In this document: piece after piece, positions 23,797 through 33,302 of the stretch
Numbering within the stretch: the first letter of the stretch is position 1
Layout: every line of letters starts with the position of its first letter
Assembly: GCA_038363005.1 (NCBI GenBank)
Contig: JBBQBI010000005.1
Coordinates: 62,001 to 126,000 of the forward strand
Length of the DNA: 64,000 nucleotides
Origin: JAKOWB01 sp038363005
GTDB lineage: Bacteria; Pseudomonadota; Alphaproteobacteria; Kiloniellales; JACOMY01
Reading direction: 5' to 3'
The notes under the pieces: model-generated
Told to the model about the DNA's origin: nothing
Seen by the model: the letters and a program-made list of their open reading frames with translations, nothing else
The model's database searches: none
Made by a program: the position numbers and the translations under genes

Positions 23797-24828
23797 ATGC
23801 AGACCCGCCGTCCGACGCAGCGGCAGATCGCCGAACAGCTCGGCCTGTCCCCGGCCACGGTATCGCTGGCGCTGCGCGACAGTCCGATGATCGCGGCCGA
23901 GACCCGGCGCCTGGTGCGCGAGGCGATCGAGCAGTCGGGCTATGTCTACAACGTCTCGGCGGCGGCGCTGCGCACCGGACGCAGCCGGATCGTCGGCGTC
24001 TCCTTCCACAACATCGCGCATCAATTCTTCGCCGAGCTGCTGATCGCCATCGAGGAAACGCTGGGCGAGGCCGGCATCGCCGTGTTCCTGAACAATCACG
24101 GCGAGGACCCCAGCAGCCTGTCGCGCTTCGTCGAATCCCTGGCGGCCTTCGGCGCCGAGGCATTGATCGTCTCGCCGCCGCCGCATGTCACCGCCGAGAT
24201 CCTGGCGCCGCTGCGCAATCGCGGCATGCCGATCGTCTATGTCTCGCGCTACATCCGCGGCGACGAGCTGGCCGATCGCGTGGTCAACGCCGACCAGCTC
24301 GCCATGCGCCGCGCGGCGCGCCGGCTGCTCGAGCTGGGGCACCGCCGCATCGTCCTGATCGGCGGCCAGCCCGGCACCACCGTCGCCGAGGACCGCGTCG
24401 CCGGCTTCCGCGCCGAGCTGGAGGAGGCCGGGATCGCCTGGTCGGACGACTTCTGGCTGCGCTGCCGCCCGCGCCTGACGGAGGGCGCCCGCGCGGCACT
24501 GACGGTGCTCGAGCGCGCCGAGCGGCCGACCGGAATGGTCTGCTTCAACGACCTGGTCGCCTTCGGCAGCATGAACGCGCTGCGCTCGCAAGGGCTGGAG
24601 CCGGGGCGTGACGTCGCCGTGGTCGGGGTCGGCGGCACCGACGAAGCGGCCGCCTTCCATCCGGGCCTGACCACGGTGCTCGACAACCCCTCGCGCATCG
24701 GCAAGCTGGCCGCCGATCTGCTGCTGCAGCGCCTGGCGGCGCCGGGCGCGCCGCCGCGCCACGAGGTGCTGGAGCCGAAGCTGGTGATCCGCGCCAGCTG
24801 CGGTGGCCCGGTGACGCCGCGGCGTTAG
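23797..24828 (+). CDS. LacI/GalR-family transcriptional regulator of the sugar-acid island
   Basis: A 343-residue repressor-type regulator. The N-terminal helix-turn-helix is PTQRQIAEQLGLSPATVSLA, with the hinge helix region near AAALRTGRSRIVGVSF (about residues 55-70). A periplasmic-binding-protein-like effector domain follows, containing ELGHRRIVLIGG, MVCFNDLVAFG and VAVVGVGGTDEAAAFHPGLT. It is the only regulator gene between 14781 and 34043 and is embedded among genes carrying the shared palindrome TAAATCGATTTA, so it very likely binds that site and responds to a pathway intermediate. Start ATG at 23797 has only a weak GGGGGCGG upstream. A 19-codon frame at 23730-23789 ends just before it; I do not call that a gene. 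Confidence 0.92.
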   Translation: MQTRRPTQRQIAEQLGLSPATVSLALRDSPMIAAETRRLVREAIEQSGYVYNVSAAALRTGRSRIVGVSFHNIAHQFFAELLIAIEETLGEAGIAVFLNNHGEDPSSLSRFVESLAAFGAEALIVSPPPHVTAEILAPLRNRGMPIVYVSRYIRGDELADRVVNADQLAMRRAARRLLELGHRRIVLIGGQPGTTVAEDRVAGFRAELEEAGIAWSDDFWLRCRPRLTEGARAALTVLERAERPTGMVCFNDLVAFGSMNALRSQGLEPGRDVAVVGVGGTDEAAAFHPGLTTVLDNPSRIGKLAADLLLQRLAAPGAPPRHEVLEPKLVIRASCGGPVTPRR

Positions 24829-24862
24829 ACGCCCTTCCTGCCGCCACCGAGCAGCGCCAGGG

Positions 24863-25750
24863 TCATTCCTTGACCGCGCCGGTCATGGCGGCGACGTAGT
24901 GCTCGACAAAGAAGGCGTAGAGCACCACCAGCGGCAGCGAGCCCACCAGCGCGCCGGCCATGATCGAGCCCCAGCGATAGACGTCACCATCGGTCAGCGA
25001 GGTGACGATGGCCACTGGCACAGTCTTGTTCGCCGTGTTGGAGATGAAGACCAGCGCGTAGATGAACTCGTTCCAGCAGAGCGTGAAGCAGAAGATGAAG
25101 GCCGAGATCAGGCCGGGAATCGATAGCGGCAGAACGATCTTCACCAGGATCTGCCAACGCGAGGCGCCGTCAATCAGGGCGCACTCCTCCAGCTCGAAGG
25201 GGATGGTCTTGAAGTAGCCCATCAGCAGCCAGGTGGAGAAGGGTATCAAGATAGTCGGATAGGTCAGGATCAGCGCGAAGGGCGTATCGAAGAGGCCGAA
25301 GTCGACGATGATCGAGGCCAGTGGAATGAAAAGGATCGAGGGCGGCACGAGATAGGCGAGGAAGATGCCAACGCCGACGAAGCTTGCCCCCTTGTAGCGG
25401 ATGCGCACGATGGCATAGGCGGCCAGCGTGCTGGCGATGAGCGACAGGATGGTGGCGCCGATCGCCACCATCATGGTGTTCCACAACCAGGTCGGATAAT
25501 CGGTCTCGAACAGCAGCGTCTCGATGTGCTTCAGGGTCGGATTCCAGGTCCAGAGCGGATTGGTGCTCTTCAGGTCGATCAGTTCCTGGTCCGGTTTGAT
25601 CGCGGTCAGCGACATCCAGTAGAAGGGGAAGATCAGCACCAGCATGATGATGCCGAGCGGCAGCCAGAGCGTGACGAGGCGCGACATCCGCGTCTCGAGA
25701 TAGCTCATGCCCTCGCGGTAGTCGTCCCGGGCGGCGGCCTGGTCAGTCAT
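24863..25750 (-). CDS. Carbohydrate ABC transporter permease, MalG type
   Basis: The second inner-membrane permease of a CUT1-type sugar importer, about 295 residues with six predicted helices. The EAA loop contacting the ATPase reads EECALIDGASRWQILVKIVL, near residue 190. N-terminal PFYWMSLTAIKPDQEL and C-terminal NKTVPVAIVTSL are common to MalG-like permeases. ATG at 25750 (GGAG six bases upstream) overlaps the end of the MalF-type gene by eight bases; ATG at 25762 is an alternative. Last gene of the four-gene ABC unit. Confidence 0.93.
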   Translation of the reverse strand: MTDQAAARDDYREGMSYLETRMSRLVTLWLPLGIIMLVLIFPFYWMSLTAIKPDQELIDLKSTNPLWTWNPTLKHIETLLFETDYPTWLWNTMMVAIGATILSLIASTLAAYAIVRIRYKGASFVGVGIFLAYLVPPSILFIPLASIIVDFGLFDTPFALILTYPTILIPFSTWLLMGYFKTIPFELEECALIDGASRWQILVKIVLPLSIPGLISAFIFCFTLCWNEFIYALVFISNTANKTVPVAIVTSLTDGDVYRWGSIMAGALVGSLPLVVLYAFFVEHYVAAMTGAVKE

Positions 25751-26744
25751 TGCCTTCTCCATGCTGCCACTTGCGCCGTTGCAGGCCGAACCAAGAGAAC
25801 ATGATGGCGGCCAGCAGGAAGGGGATCATGGCGGTGGAGATGGCGGCGCCTTCACCCAGATGACCGCCCAGGATGCCGCGCTGGTAACTCAAGGTCGCCA
25901 TCAGGTGCGTGCCGTTGACCGGTCCACCGCGTGTCAGCACCCAGATCAGCTGGAAGTCGGTGAAGGTGAAGAGCACCGAGAAGGTCATCACCACCGCGAT
26001 GATCGGCGTGATCATGGGATAGGTGATGTAGCGGAAGGTCTGCCAGCGGTTGGCGCCGTCGATGACCGCCGCCTCGTAGAGCGACGTCGGTACGGTCTGC
26101 AGGCCGGCGAGCAGCGTGATGGCGACGAAGGGCACGCCGCGCCAGATATTCGCAAAGATGACCGAGCCGCGGGCCAGCGTGGTGTCGCCCAGCCAGTTGA
26201 TCTGCTCGCCCTCGCCGATCAGGCCGATGCCCTGGAGCATCCAGGTGATGATCGAGAACTGCGTGTCGAAGATCCACCAGAAGGCGATGGCCGAGAGCAC
26301 CGTCGGCACGATGAAGGGGATCAGCACCACCGCCCGGATGATCGCCTTGAAGGGCATGTGCTTGTTCAGCAGGATGGCCAGGTAGAGGCCGACCGCGAAC
26401 TTGATGGTGCTGGCCACCACGGTATAGAGCAGGGTGTTGAAGATCGAGAGCCAGAACACGCTGTCGCCGTTTTCCCAGAAGCGCCAGCCTTGACTGAAGT
26501 CACCAAGCAGCCAGGTGTAGTTGTCCAGGCCGACCCAATCGCCGGCCTTGCCGATCCGCGTATCGGTGAAGGAGAGATAGACGCCAAGTCCCAGCGGATA
26601 GGCCAGGAAGAGCACGAGGAAGCCCACGGCGGGCAGCATGAACCAGAAGCCCAGCCAGTTGCGGTTGGTCTTCAGGCTTTGCCAGGACGAACCCTTGTCG
26701 CCCAGTGCTGTCGGCCGGATCGGTTGAACGTCTGCCACGGACAC
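25743..26744 (-). CDS. Carbohydrate ABC transporter permease, MalF type
   Basis: The first permease of the CUT1 importer, 333 residues. It has an N-terminal helix (WLGFWFMLPAVGFLVLFLAY), a periplasmic loop with LSFTDTRIGKAGDWVGLDNY, and an EAA loop YEAAVIDGANRWQTFRYITY. The end shows WVLTRGGPVNGTHLMATLSY, typical of MalF/UgpA-like permeases. Start is GTG at 26744, with another GTG at 26738 that has a better-spaced GGCGGAG. It follows the binding-protein gene by about 76 bp. Confidence 0.93.
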   Translation of the reverse strand: MSVADVQPIRPTALGDKGSSWQSLKTNRNWLGFWFMLPAVGFLVLFLAYPLGLGVYLSFTDTRIGKAGDWVGLDNYTWLLGDFSQGWRFWENGDSVFWLSIFNTLLYTVVASTIKFAVGLYLAILLNKHMPFKAIIRAVVLIPFIVPTVLSAIAFWWIFDTQFSIITWMLQGIGLIGEGEQINWLGDTTLARGSVIFANIWRGVPFVAITLLAGLQTVPTSLYEAAVIDGANRWQTFRYITYPMITPIIAVVMTFSVLFTFTDFQLIWVLTRGGPVNGTHLMATLSYQRGILGGHLGEGAAISTAMIPFLLAAIMFSWFGLQRRKWQHGEGND

Positions 26745-26820
26745 TCCGCCACGTCGTCTTGCGTCTAATCCCGTGGCGGGGCCCCGGTGCTGCCGGGACC
26801 CCGCCTGGGAGACTGGAGCC

Positions 26821-28176
26821 TCAGCGATAGAGCCGCTGTGCCTGGCGCTCGGCGATCTTCATCGCCCCCTCGATCGATTCGCGACCGGTGGCGGCGTTGG
26901 CGATCATGTCGAGGACGATGAAGTCGGCCAGGGCCGCCGCCGCCTTCTCGCCGACCGAGCCGGGATAGCCGGCGGTCAACGTGCGCACGTCGGCGTACTT
27001 GGCCGGGGTCAGCTTCGGATCGGCGGCCCAGAATGGCAGGTTCGCATAGTCGGCCAGCGACTGCGTCAGGTAGCCGACGGCGGCCGCCGCCCAGGGACCG
27101 TAGTTCTCCGCTTCCATCATGAACTGCATGAAGGCCTTCACCGCGTTCGGGTTCTTCGTATAGGTCATGCCCAGCAGCGGATAGCAGATGTGGAACTCGG
27201 TCGGCTTGCCAGCCGGGCCGATCGGCCAGAGCGCGTGGTCCATATCCTCGGCGATCGCAGCCATTTTCGGTGCCGCTGCCTTGGCCGCCGCATCGGCATC
27301 GGCCGCCGGATTGGCGTTGCGCTTGGCCGCGGCATAGATCGACACGCCGTTGTTGGTCAGCCAGACCTCCTCAGCAAGGAAGGCCTTGTTGTTGAAGGAG
27401 TCGTTCCACGAGGCCGTGCCGGGGATCCAGCTTTCGTAAAGCGACTTGGCATAGGCGAGCGCCGCCGCCGTCTCGGGCGAGTTGATGACGACCTTGTCGT
27501 TAGCGTCGACCATCGAGCCGCCGAAGGCCCAGAGGCACCAGTGCGTCCAGGCGTTGCCATCGCCCGAGGCATGGCCCAGCGCCATGCCGGCGGGCTTGCC
27601 GATCTTCTGCAGACCCTGGTTGAGCGCCAGGAAGCCGTCCATGTCCTCGGGCATCTTGCTGAAGCCGGCGGCTTGCATCGCCGACTTGCGGTAGTTGATC
27701 ACGTTGGCGTTGTAGGCCACCGGGATGGCGATCCACTTGTCGCCGGACATGCCGTACTTGATCGCCGAGGGTGCCCAGCCGCCGTACTTCTTGCCCAGAT
27801 AGTCGGCGACGTCACTGACATCCATGCAGTTGTCGGGGAAGAGGTGGGGCAGCGAGTAGAGGCCCCAGAACATGTCGGGGCCGGAGCCGACGTTGGCCGC
27901 CACCGAGGCCTTGGGCTGCACGTCGTCCAGGCTCTCGTTCAGCACGTTGACTGGCACGCCGGTCGCCTCGGTGAAGGCCGCCACCAGCTTCATGAAGGCG
28001 TCTTCTTCGGACTGCACGAAACGCTTCCAGCGCAGCAGCTCGAGCTTCGCGCCCGCCTCCGGCTGATGCATCATCTCGGTCTTGGCCCAGGCCTTGGCCC
28101 AACCGACAAGGTTGGTGGCGAGCGCCAGAGCGCCGACGGCAGCGGTATTCTTCAGCAATGAACGACGAGTGATCAT
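26821..28176 (-). CDS. Extracellular solute-binding protein of the sugar ABC importer
   Basis: The periplasmic receptor, about 451 residues in the ATG-28176 form, of the family 1 binding proteins. A Tat-type signal is visible: TRRSLLKNTAAVGALALATN followed by WAKAWAKT. ATG at 28176 has GGGAGGATGAG just upstream. The mature part holds SEEDAFMKLVAAFTEATGVP, GSGPDMFWGLYSLPHLFPDN, and GHASGDGNAWTHWCLWAFGG, which likely contribute to the ligand cleft. Order in the unit is ATPase, receptor, MalF, MalG. The ligand is unknown; a sugar acid, lactone or oligosaccharide is suggested by the island. Confidence 0.92.
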   Translation of the reverse strand: MITRRSLLKNTAAVGALALATNLVGWAKAWAKTEMMHQPEAGAKLELLRWKRFVQSEEDAFMKLVAAFTEATGVPVNVLNESLDDVQPKASVAANVGSGPDMFWGLYSLPHLFPDNCMDVSDVADYLGKKYGGWAPSAIKYGMSGDKWIAIPVAYNANVINYRKSAMQAAGFSKMPEDMDGFLALNQGLQKIGKPAGMALGHASGDGNAWTHWCLWAFGGSMVDANDKVVINSPETAAALAYAKSLYESWIPGTASWNDSFNNKAFLAEEVWLTNNGVSIYAAAKRNANPAADADAAAKAAAPKMAAIAEDMDHALWPIGPAGKPTEFHICYPLLGMTYTKNPNAVKAFMQFMMEAENYGPWAAAAVGYLTQSLADYANLPFWAADPKLTPAKYADVRTLTAGYPGSVGEKAAAALADFIVLDMIANAATGRESIEGAMKIAERQAQRLYR

Positions 28177-28260
28177 CTCATCCTCCCTCTGTCCGCGCGG
28201 CACTTCCTGGCACCGCACTTGTTTGCCGGGCAGCCACGCGGCATCCCGGAGGCATGGGCT

Positions 28261-29334
<1,074 letters not shown>

Positions 29335-29435
29335 ACGTCGTGTTCTCTCCCTGTTTCGGCCCGGCTCTGACGGCTGGGTCCGACGCCCTTTCCGGCAGTA
29401 TGATGTGGCCTTCGGAAAGGGGTCAATGATAAATC

Positions 29436-29447
29436 TAAATCGATTTA
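29436..29447. promoter_or_regulatory. LacI-type operator 4 of 5
   Basis: TAAATCGATTTA lies between the ABC importer unit (101 bp to the ATPase ATG) and the divergent 2-hydroxyacid dehydrogenase (27 bp to its ATG). In the leftward sense, TTGTAT and TTTATC flank it with 17-bp spacing, so it could sit between -35 and -10 of the importer promoter. The hexamers are weak. Confidence 0.8.
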
Positions 29448-29474
29448 AGTATACAAGAGGGAGGCCCAATCCGC

Positions 29475-30413
29475 ATGCGACCCGAGATCCTGCAGGTGGC
29501 ACCCATGATGCCCGCGGTTGAGGCCGCGCTGGCCCAGGCCTATAGCGTCCACCGCTTGTGGGAGGCCGCCGACCGGACGGCCTTCCTGGCCCGTCACGGC
29601 GCCGCCATCCGGGGGGTTGCCACCAACGGTCACTCCGGGCTGCCGGTCGCGGTCCTGCAGGCGCTGCCCCAGCTGGAGGTCATCGCCAGCTATGGAGTTG
29701 GCTACGACGCCATTGATATCGAAGCCTGCCGGGCGCGCGGCGTGCGGGTGACCAACACGCCGGACGTGCTGAACGATGCCATGGCCGAGATCACCCTGGG
29801 GCTGATGATCGCGCTCTGCCGCCGCCTGCCACAGGCCGACCGCTTCGTCCGCGAAGGGCGCTGGCTGCAGGGCGGCTTTCCACTGACCGCCGAGCTGACC
29901 GGCGCGACCGCCGGCATCCTGGGCCTGGGGCGGATTGGCAAGGAGATCGCCCGGCGCCTCGTCGCCATGAAGATGCAGGTGGTCTACCACGGGCGCCAAC
30001 GGCAGGCCGACCAGCCCTACGAATACTTCGACGACCTGACGGCCATGGCGCGGGCCTGCGATTGGCTGGTGGTGATCGCGCCGGGTTCCGCCGAGACCCG
30101 GGGCATCGTCTCGCGCAGCGTGCTCGAGGCGCTGGGGCCCGAGGGCTGCCTGGTCAGCGTCGCCCGCGGCTCGCTGGTGGACGAGGCGGCACTGGTCGAG
30201 CTGCTGGCCGGTGGCGGCCTGGCGGGCGCCGCGCTCGACGTCTTCGCCGAGGAGCCGAAGGTCCCCGAGGCGCTCTTCGCGCTGGACAACGTGGTGCTGT
30301 CGCCGCACCAGGGCTCGGCCACCCACCGGACACGCGGCCTGATGGGCGAGCTGGTGGTCAAGAACCTCGCCGCCCACTTCGCCGGGCAGCCGCTGCTGAC
30401 GCCGGTGGTCTAG
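29475..30413 (+). CDS. D-2-hydroxyacid dehydrogenase (glyoxylate/hydroxypyruvate reductase-like)
   Basis: A 312-residue NAD(P)-dependent D-isomer-specific 2-hydroxyacid dehydrogenase. The nucleotide motif GLGRIGKEIARRL is central. The catalytic triad of the family is visible as Arg in VSVARGSLVDE, Glu in FAEEPKVPE and His in LSPHQGSATHRT. The N-terminal VIASYGVGYDAIDIEACRAR and VTNTPDVLNDAMAEITLGLM are typical. It is transcribed rightward from the operator at 29436 and its stop is six bases from that of the convergent DenD-like gene. Reduction of glyoxylate, hydroxypyruvate or a 2-oxo sugar acid made by the island is plausible. Confidence 0.87.
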   Translation: MRPEILQVAPMMPAVEAALAQAYSVHRLWEAADRTAFLARHGAAIRGVATNGHSGLPVAVLQALPQLEVIASYGVGYDAIDIEACRARGVRVTNTPDVLNDAMAEITLGLMIALCRRLPQADRFVREGRWLQGGFPLTAELTGATAGILGLGRIGKEIARRLVAMKMQVVYHGRQRQADQPYEYFDDLTAMARACDWLVVIAPGSAETRGIVSRSVLEALGPEGCLVSVARGSLVDEAALVELLAGGGLAGAALDVFAEEPKVPEALFALDNVVLSPHQGSATHRTRGLMGELVVKNLAAHFAGQPLLTPVV

Positions 30414-30418
30414 GCGCC

Positions 30419-31390
30419 TCAGGCCGGGCGCTGGATGTCGTCTTCCAGGAAGTAGCGGATGTTCTCCTCGAAGGAGGCATCGCCCTGGAAGCCCAGCGCC
30501 AGGGCCTTGGCCGGATTGAAGCGCGCCTTCCAGCCCAGCACGATGCGCTGGACCCGCTCGTCGGGCTCCCAGCGGATGCGGGCGACCGGGGCGTCGCCGG
30601 CGACCCGGCGCAGCGCCTCGACCATCGCGCCGATGGAATGCGTGCGGCCCGGCAGCGCGAAGCAGCGGTTGGCACCCAGGTCGGCAGCGCGCAGCTCGGC
30701 ACCGTGGATCAGGCTGTCGATGCAGCGACGCGGCGACAGGTACCAGTGCTCGAAGTCGGGCGACACCGGGCAGACTGCTTCGTGGCCCTGCAGCGGTTCG
30801 CGGAAGATCGACGACATGAAGGAGGAGGCCGCCTGGTTGGGCTTGCCCGGCCGGATCGAAATGGTCGGCAGCCGCAGGCCCCGCCCATCGAGGAAGCCGC
30901 GCCGGGAATAGTCGGTCAGCAGCAGCTCCGCCGCCGCCTTCTGCGTGCCATAGGAGGTCTGCGGGTTGAGCGCCGTCCAGTCCTCCACCAGCTCCGGCAC
31001 CTCGCCGCCGTAGACCGCGATGGAGGAGGTGAAGACCACGACCGGATTGCTGCCGAGCGCCCGCGCCGCCTCGAAGACGTTCATCGAGCCCTGCAGGTTG
31101 ACCGTCATGCCGACGTCGAACTCGGCCTCCGCCTGGCCGGAGACCACGGCGGCGAGATGGTAGATGACCTCCGGCCGCAGGGCCTGCAGCAGCGCATCGA
31201 CCGGCGCGCGCCGGGTGATGTCGAGCGCGACGCTGGTCGCCTGGAAGGGCGCTGCCAGAGATGGCGGCGCCGCAAGGTCCGCCAGGGTCAGTGACTTAAT
31301 CGCCTTGTCGGCAAGCTGGCCGCGCGCCGCCAGTGCCTTGGCCAGCTTCTGGCCGAGGAAACCGCCACCACCGAGGATGAGGATCTTCAT
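30419..31390 (-). CDS. denD: D-erythronate dehydrogenase-like NAD-dependent epimerase family protein
   Basis: A 323-residue extended SDR. DenD oxidises D-erythronate to 3-oxo-tetronate, the substrate of OtnK. The start MKILILGGGGFLGQKLAKAL is the Rossmann motif, with IYHLAAVVSGQAEAEFDVGM, active-site FTSSIAVYGG and TSYGTQKAAAELL (Y-x3-K). LRLPTISIRPGKPNQAASSF and WYLSPRRCIDSLIHGAEL follow. The A-EAEFD-GM-VN segment and RPG-PN-AASSF are characteristic of the DenD group as I know it. It lies 18 bp downstream of the IlvD/Edd dehydratase and shares its promoter at the operator 33247. Presence of otnK-otnC in the same regulon supports the name, but the substrate is untested. Confidence 0.78.
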   Translation of the reverse strand: MKILILGGGGFLGQKLAKALAARGQLADKAIKSLTLADLAAPPSLAAPFQATSVALDITRRAPVDALLQALRPEVIYHLAAVVSGQAEAEFDVGMTVNLQGSMNVFEAARALGSNPVVVFTSSIAVYGGEVPELVEDWTALNPQTSYGTQKAAAELLLTDYSRRGFLDGRGLRLPTISIRPGKPNQAASSFMSSIFREPLQGHEAVCPVSPDFEHWYLSPRRCIDSLIHGAELRAADLGANRCFALPGRTHSIGAMVEALRRVAGDAPVARIRWEPDERVQRIVLGWKARFNPAKALALGFQGDASFEENIRYFLEDDIQRPA

Positions 31391-31408
31391 GTCGCCACGC
31401 CTCTTTCG

Positions 31409-33193
31409 TCAGTGGTTGTCGCGCGGCAGGTGGCGCGCCACGCGCTGGTAGCCGGTGGCGAACTCCAGGCAGCCGCCCTCGGCGAGTTGCCCAACGAAGC
31501 GCCGCTGCAGCTCCTGCCAGGGCGTCTGGCTGGGCGGGATGTCGGGCGTCCAGGCGGCGCGGCGCTGCTCCCACTCCGCGGCGTCGACCAGGGCCTCCAG
31601 CCGGCGATTGGGGATGTCCAGGCGCACCGGATCGCCGGTCCGCAGCAGGGCGAGGCCGCCGCCGATGGCGGCTTCCGGCGAGGCGTTGAGGATCGAGGGA
31701 CTCTCCGAGGTGCCCGACTGGCGGCCATCGCCTACCGTCGGCAGGTGCTGCACACCGGCGCGCAGCAGGTGGTCGGGCGGCTGCATGTTCACCACCTCGG
31801 CCGAGCCCGGATAGCCGACCGGCCCGACGCCGCGGATGAACAGGATGCAGTGCTCGTCGATACCCAGCGCCGGATCGTTGATCCGGTGGTGATAGTCCTC
31901 CGGCCCCTCGAAGACGATGGCGCGCGCCTCGAACACGCCTTCGCGCCCCGGTGTCGAGAGGAAGCGCTGCTTGAAATCGGGTGAAACCACGCTGGTCTTC
32001 ATCAGCGCCGAATCGAAGAGGTTGCCGCTGAGCACCAGGAAGCCCGCCTGCTGGCGCAGCGGGTCGGCAACGGTGCGGATCACCGCGGTGTCCTGGCTGC
32101 GGCTGGCGCCGATCGCCTCGGCCAGCGGCTTGCCGGCCACCGTCGGCGTGGTGCCGTCCAGCAGGCCGGCCGCCAGCATCTCGCCCATCACCGCCGGCAG
32201 GCCGCCAGCGCGGTAGTAGGCCTCGCCGAGGAACTTGCCGGCCGGCTGCATGTTGACCAGCAGCGGCAGCGCGAAGCCCTCGATCTCCCAGTCCTGCACC
32301 GACAGCGCCACGCCGGCATGGCGGGCGATGGCCTGGATGTGCGGCGGCGCGTTGGTTGAGCCACCGATGCAGCTGTTCACCCGGATCGCGTTGACGAAGT
32401 TCTGCCGCGTCAGGATGGCCGAGGGGCGCAGGTCCTCGTGCACCAGCTCCACCGCGCGCTTGCCGGTGGCATAGGCCATGGCCATGCGCTCCCGGTAGGG
32501 CGCCGGGATCGCCGCGCAGCCAGGCAGCGACATGCCCAGCGCCTCGGCCAGCGCGTTCATGGTCGAGGCCGTGCCCATGGTGTTGCAGTGGCCGAGCGAC
32601 GGCGCCGAGGCGCAGACCCGCGCCATGTATTCGTCGTAGTCGATGGTGCCCTCGGCCAGCAGCCGGCGGCTTTCCCAGACCACGGTGCCCGAGCCGGCCA
32701 GCTCGCCACGCCACCAGCCGTCCAGCATCGGCCCGCCAGACAGCACGATGGCCGGCAGGTCCACCGTGGCGGCGGCCATCAGCATGGCCGGGGTGGTCTT
32801 GTCGCAGCCAGTGGTCAGCACCACGCCGTCGACCGGATAGCCGTGCAGCAGCTCGACCAGGCCGAGGTAGGCCAGGTTGCGGTCGAGCGCCGCGGTCGGG
32901 CGCTTGCCGGTCTCCTGGATCGGGTGTGTCGGGAACTCCATCGGGATGCCGCCGGCATCGCGGATGCCGGCCTTTACGCGGTCGGCCAGGATCTGGTGGA
33001 TCTTGTTGCAGGGCGACAGGTCGCTGCCCGACTGGGCGATGGCGACGATGGGGCGGCCGGCCTGCAGCTCCTCGCGGGTGAAGCTGTGGTTCAGGTAGCG
33101 CTCGATATAGAGCGCCGTCATGCCCGGGTTGTCCGGGTTGTCGAACCACTCCTGGCTGCGCAGCCGTCGCTTGCCCTGGGCTTGGTCAGCCAT
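31409..33193 (-). CDS. IlvD/Edd-family sugar-acid dehydratase (L-arabinonate/D-xylonate type)
   Basis: A 594-residue [2Fe-2S]- and Mg2+-dependent dehydratase that turns aldonates into 2-keto-3-deoxy acids. Cysteines C62 (SPCNKI), C130 (TTGCDKTTPA) and C203 (GHCNTMGTAS) keep the 68- and 73-residue spacing of the cluster ligands known for L-arabinonate dehydratase, and K132 matches the Mg-site lysine. The spacing and length separate it from amino-acid-pathway IlvD and from 6-phosphogluconate dehydratase. ATG at 33193 follows CAGGAG. It is divergent from an SDR across operator 5 and co-transcribed with denD. No 2-keto-3-deoxy acid aldolase or dehydratase is found nearby. Confidence 0.88.
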   Translation of the reverse strand: MADQAQGKRRLRSQEWFDNPDNPGMTALYIERYLNHSFTREELQAGRPIVAIAQSGSDLSPCNKIHQILADRVKAGIRDAGGIPMEFPTHPIQETGKRPTAALDRNLAYLGLVELLHGYPVDGVVLTTGCDKTTPAMLMAAATVDLPAIVLSGGPMLDGWWRGELAGSGTVVWESRRLLAEGTIDYDEYMARVCASAPSLGHCNTMGTASTMNALAEALGMSLPGCAAIPAPYRERMAMAYATGKRAVELVHEDLRPSAILTRQNFVNAIRVNSCIGGSTNAPPHIQAIARHAGVALSVQDWEIEGFALPLLVNMQPAGKFLGEAYYRAGGLPAVMGEMLAAGLLDGTTPTVAGKPLAEAIGASRSQDTAVIRTVADPLRQQAGFLVLSGNLFDSALMKTSVVSPDFKQRFLSTPGREGVFEARAIVFEGPEDYHHRINDPALGIDEHCILFIRGVGPVGYPGSAEVVNMQPPDHLLRAGVQHLPTVGDGRQSGTSESPSILNASPEAAIGGGLALLRTGDPVRLDIPNRRLEALVDAAEWEQRRAAWTPDIPPSQTPWQELQRRFVGQLAEGGCLEFATGYQRVARHLPRDNH

Positions 33194-33246
33194 GGTTTTG
33201 TCTCCTGCCCCACAGCGGTGCCTTGCGCGGCACCGCATCGCTGGTT

Positions 33247-33260
33247 CTAAATCGATTTAG
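33247..33260. promoter_or_regulatory. LacI-type operator 5 of 5
   Basis: CTAAATCGATTTAG is a perfect 14-bp palindrome between the dehydratase gene (about 54 bp to its ATG) and the divergent SDR gene (about 42 bp to its ATG). It shares the 12-bp core TAAATCGATTTA with sites 2-4 and the 10-bp core AAATCGATTT with site 1 as well. Confidence 0.82.
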
Positions 33261-33302
33261 CGGCCGGCCGGAATCGCGGTCAAGGGGTGGAGGAGCGAAA
33301 GC

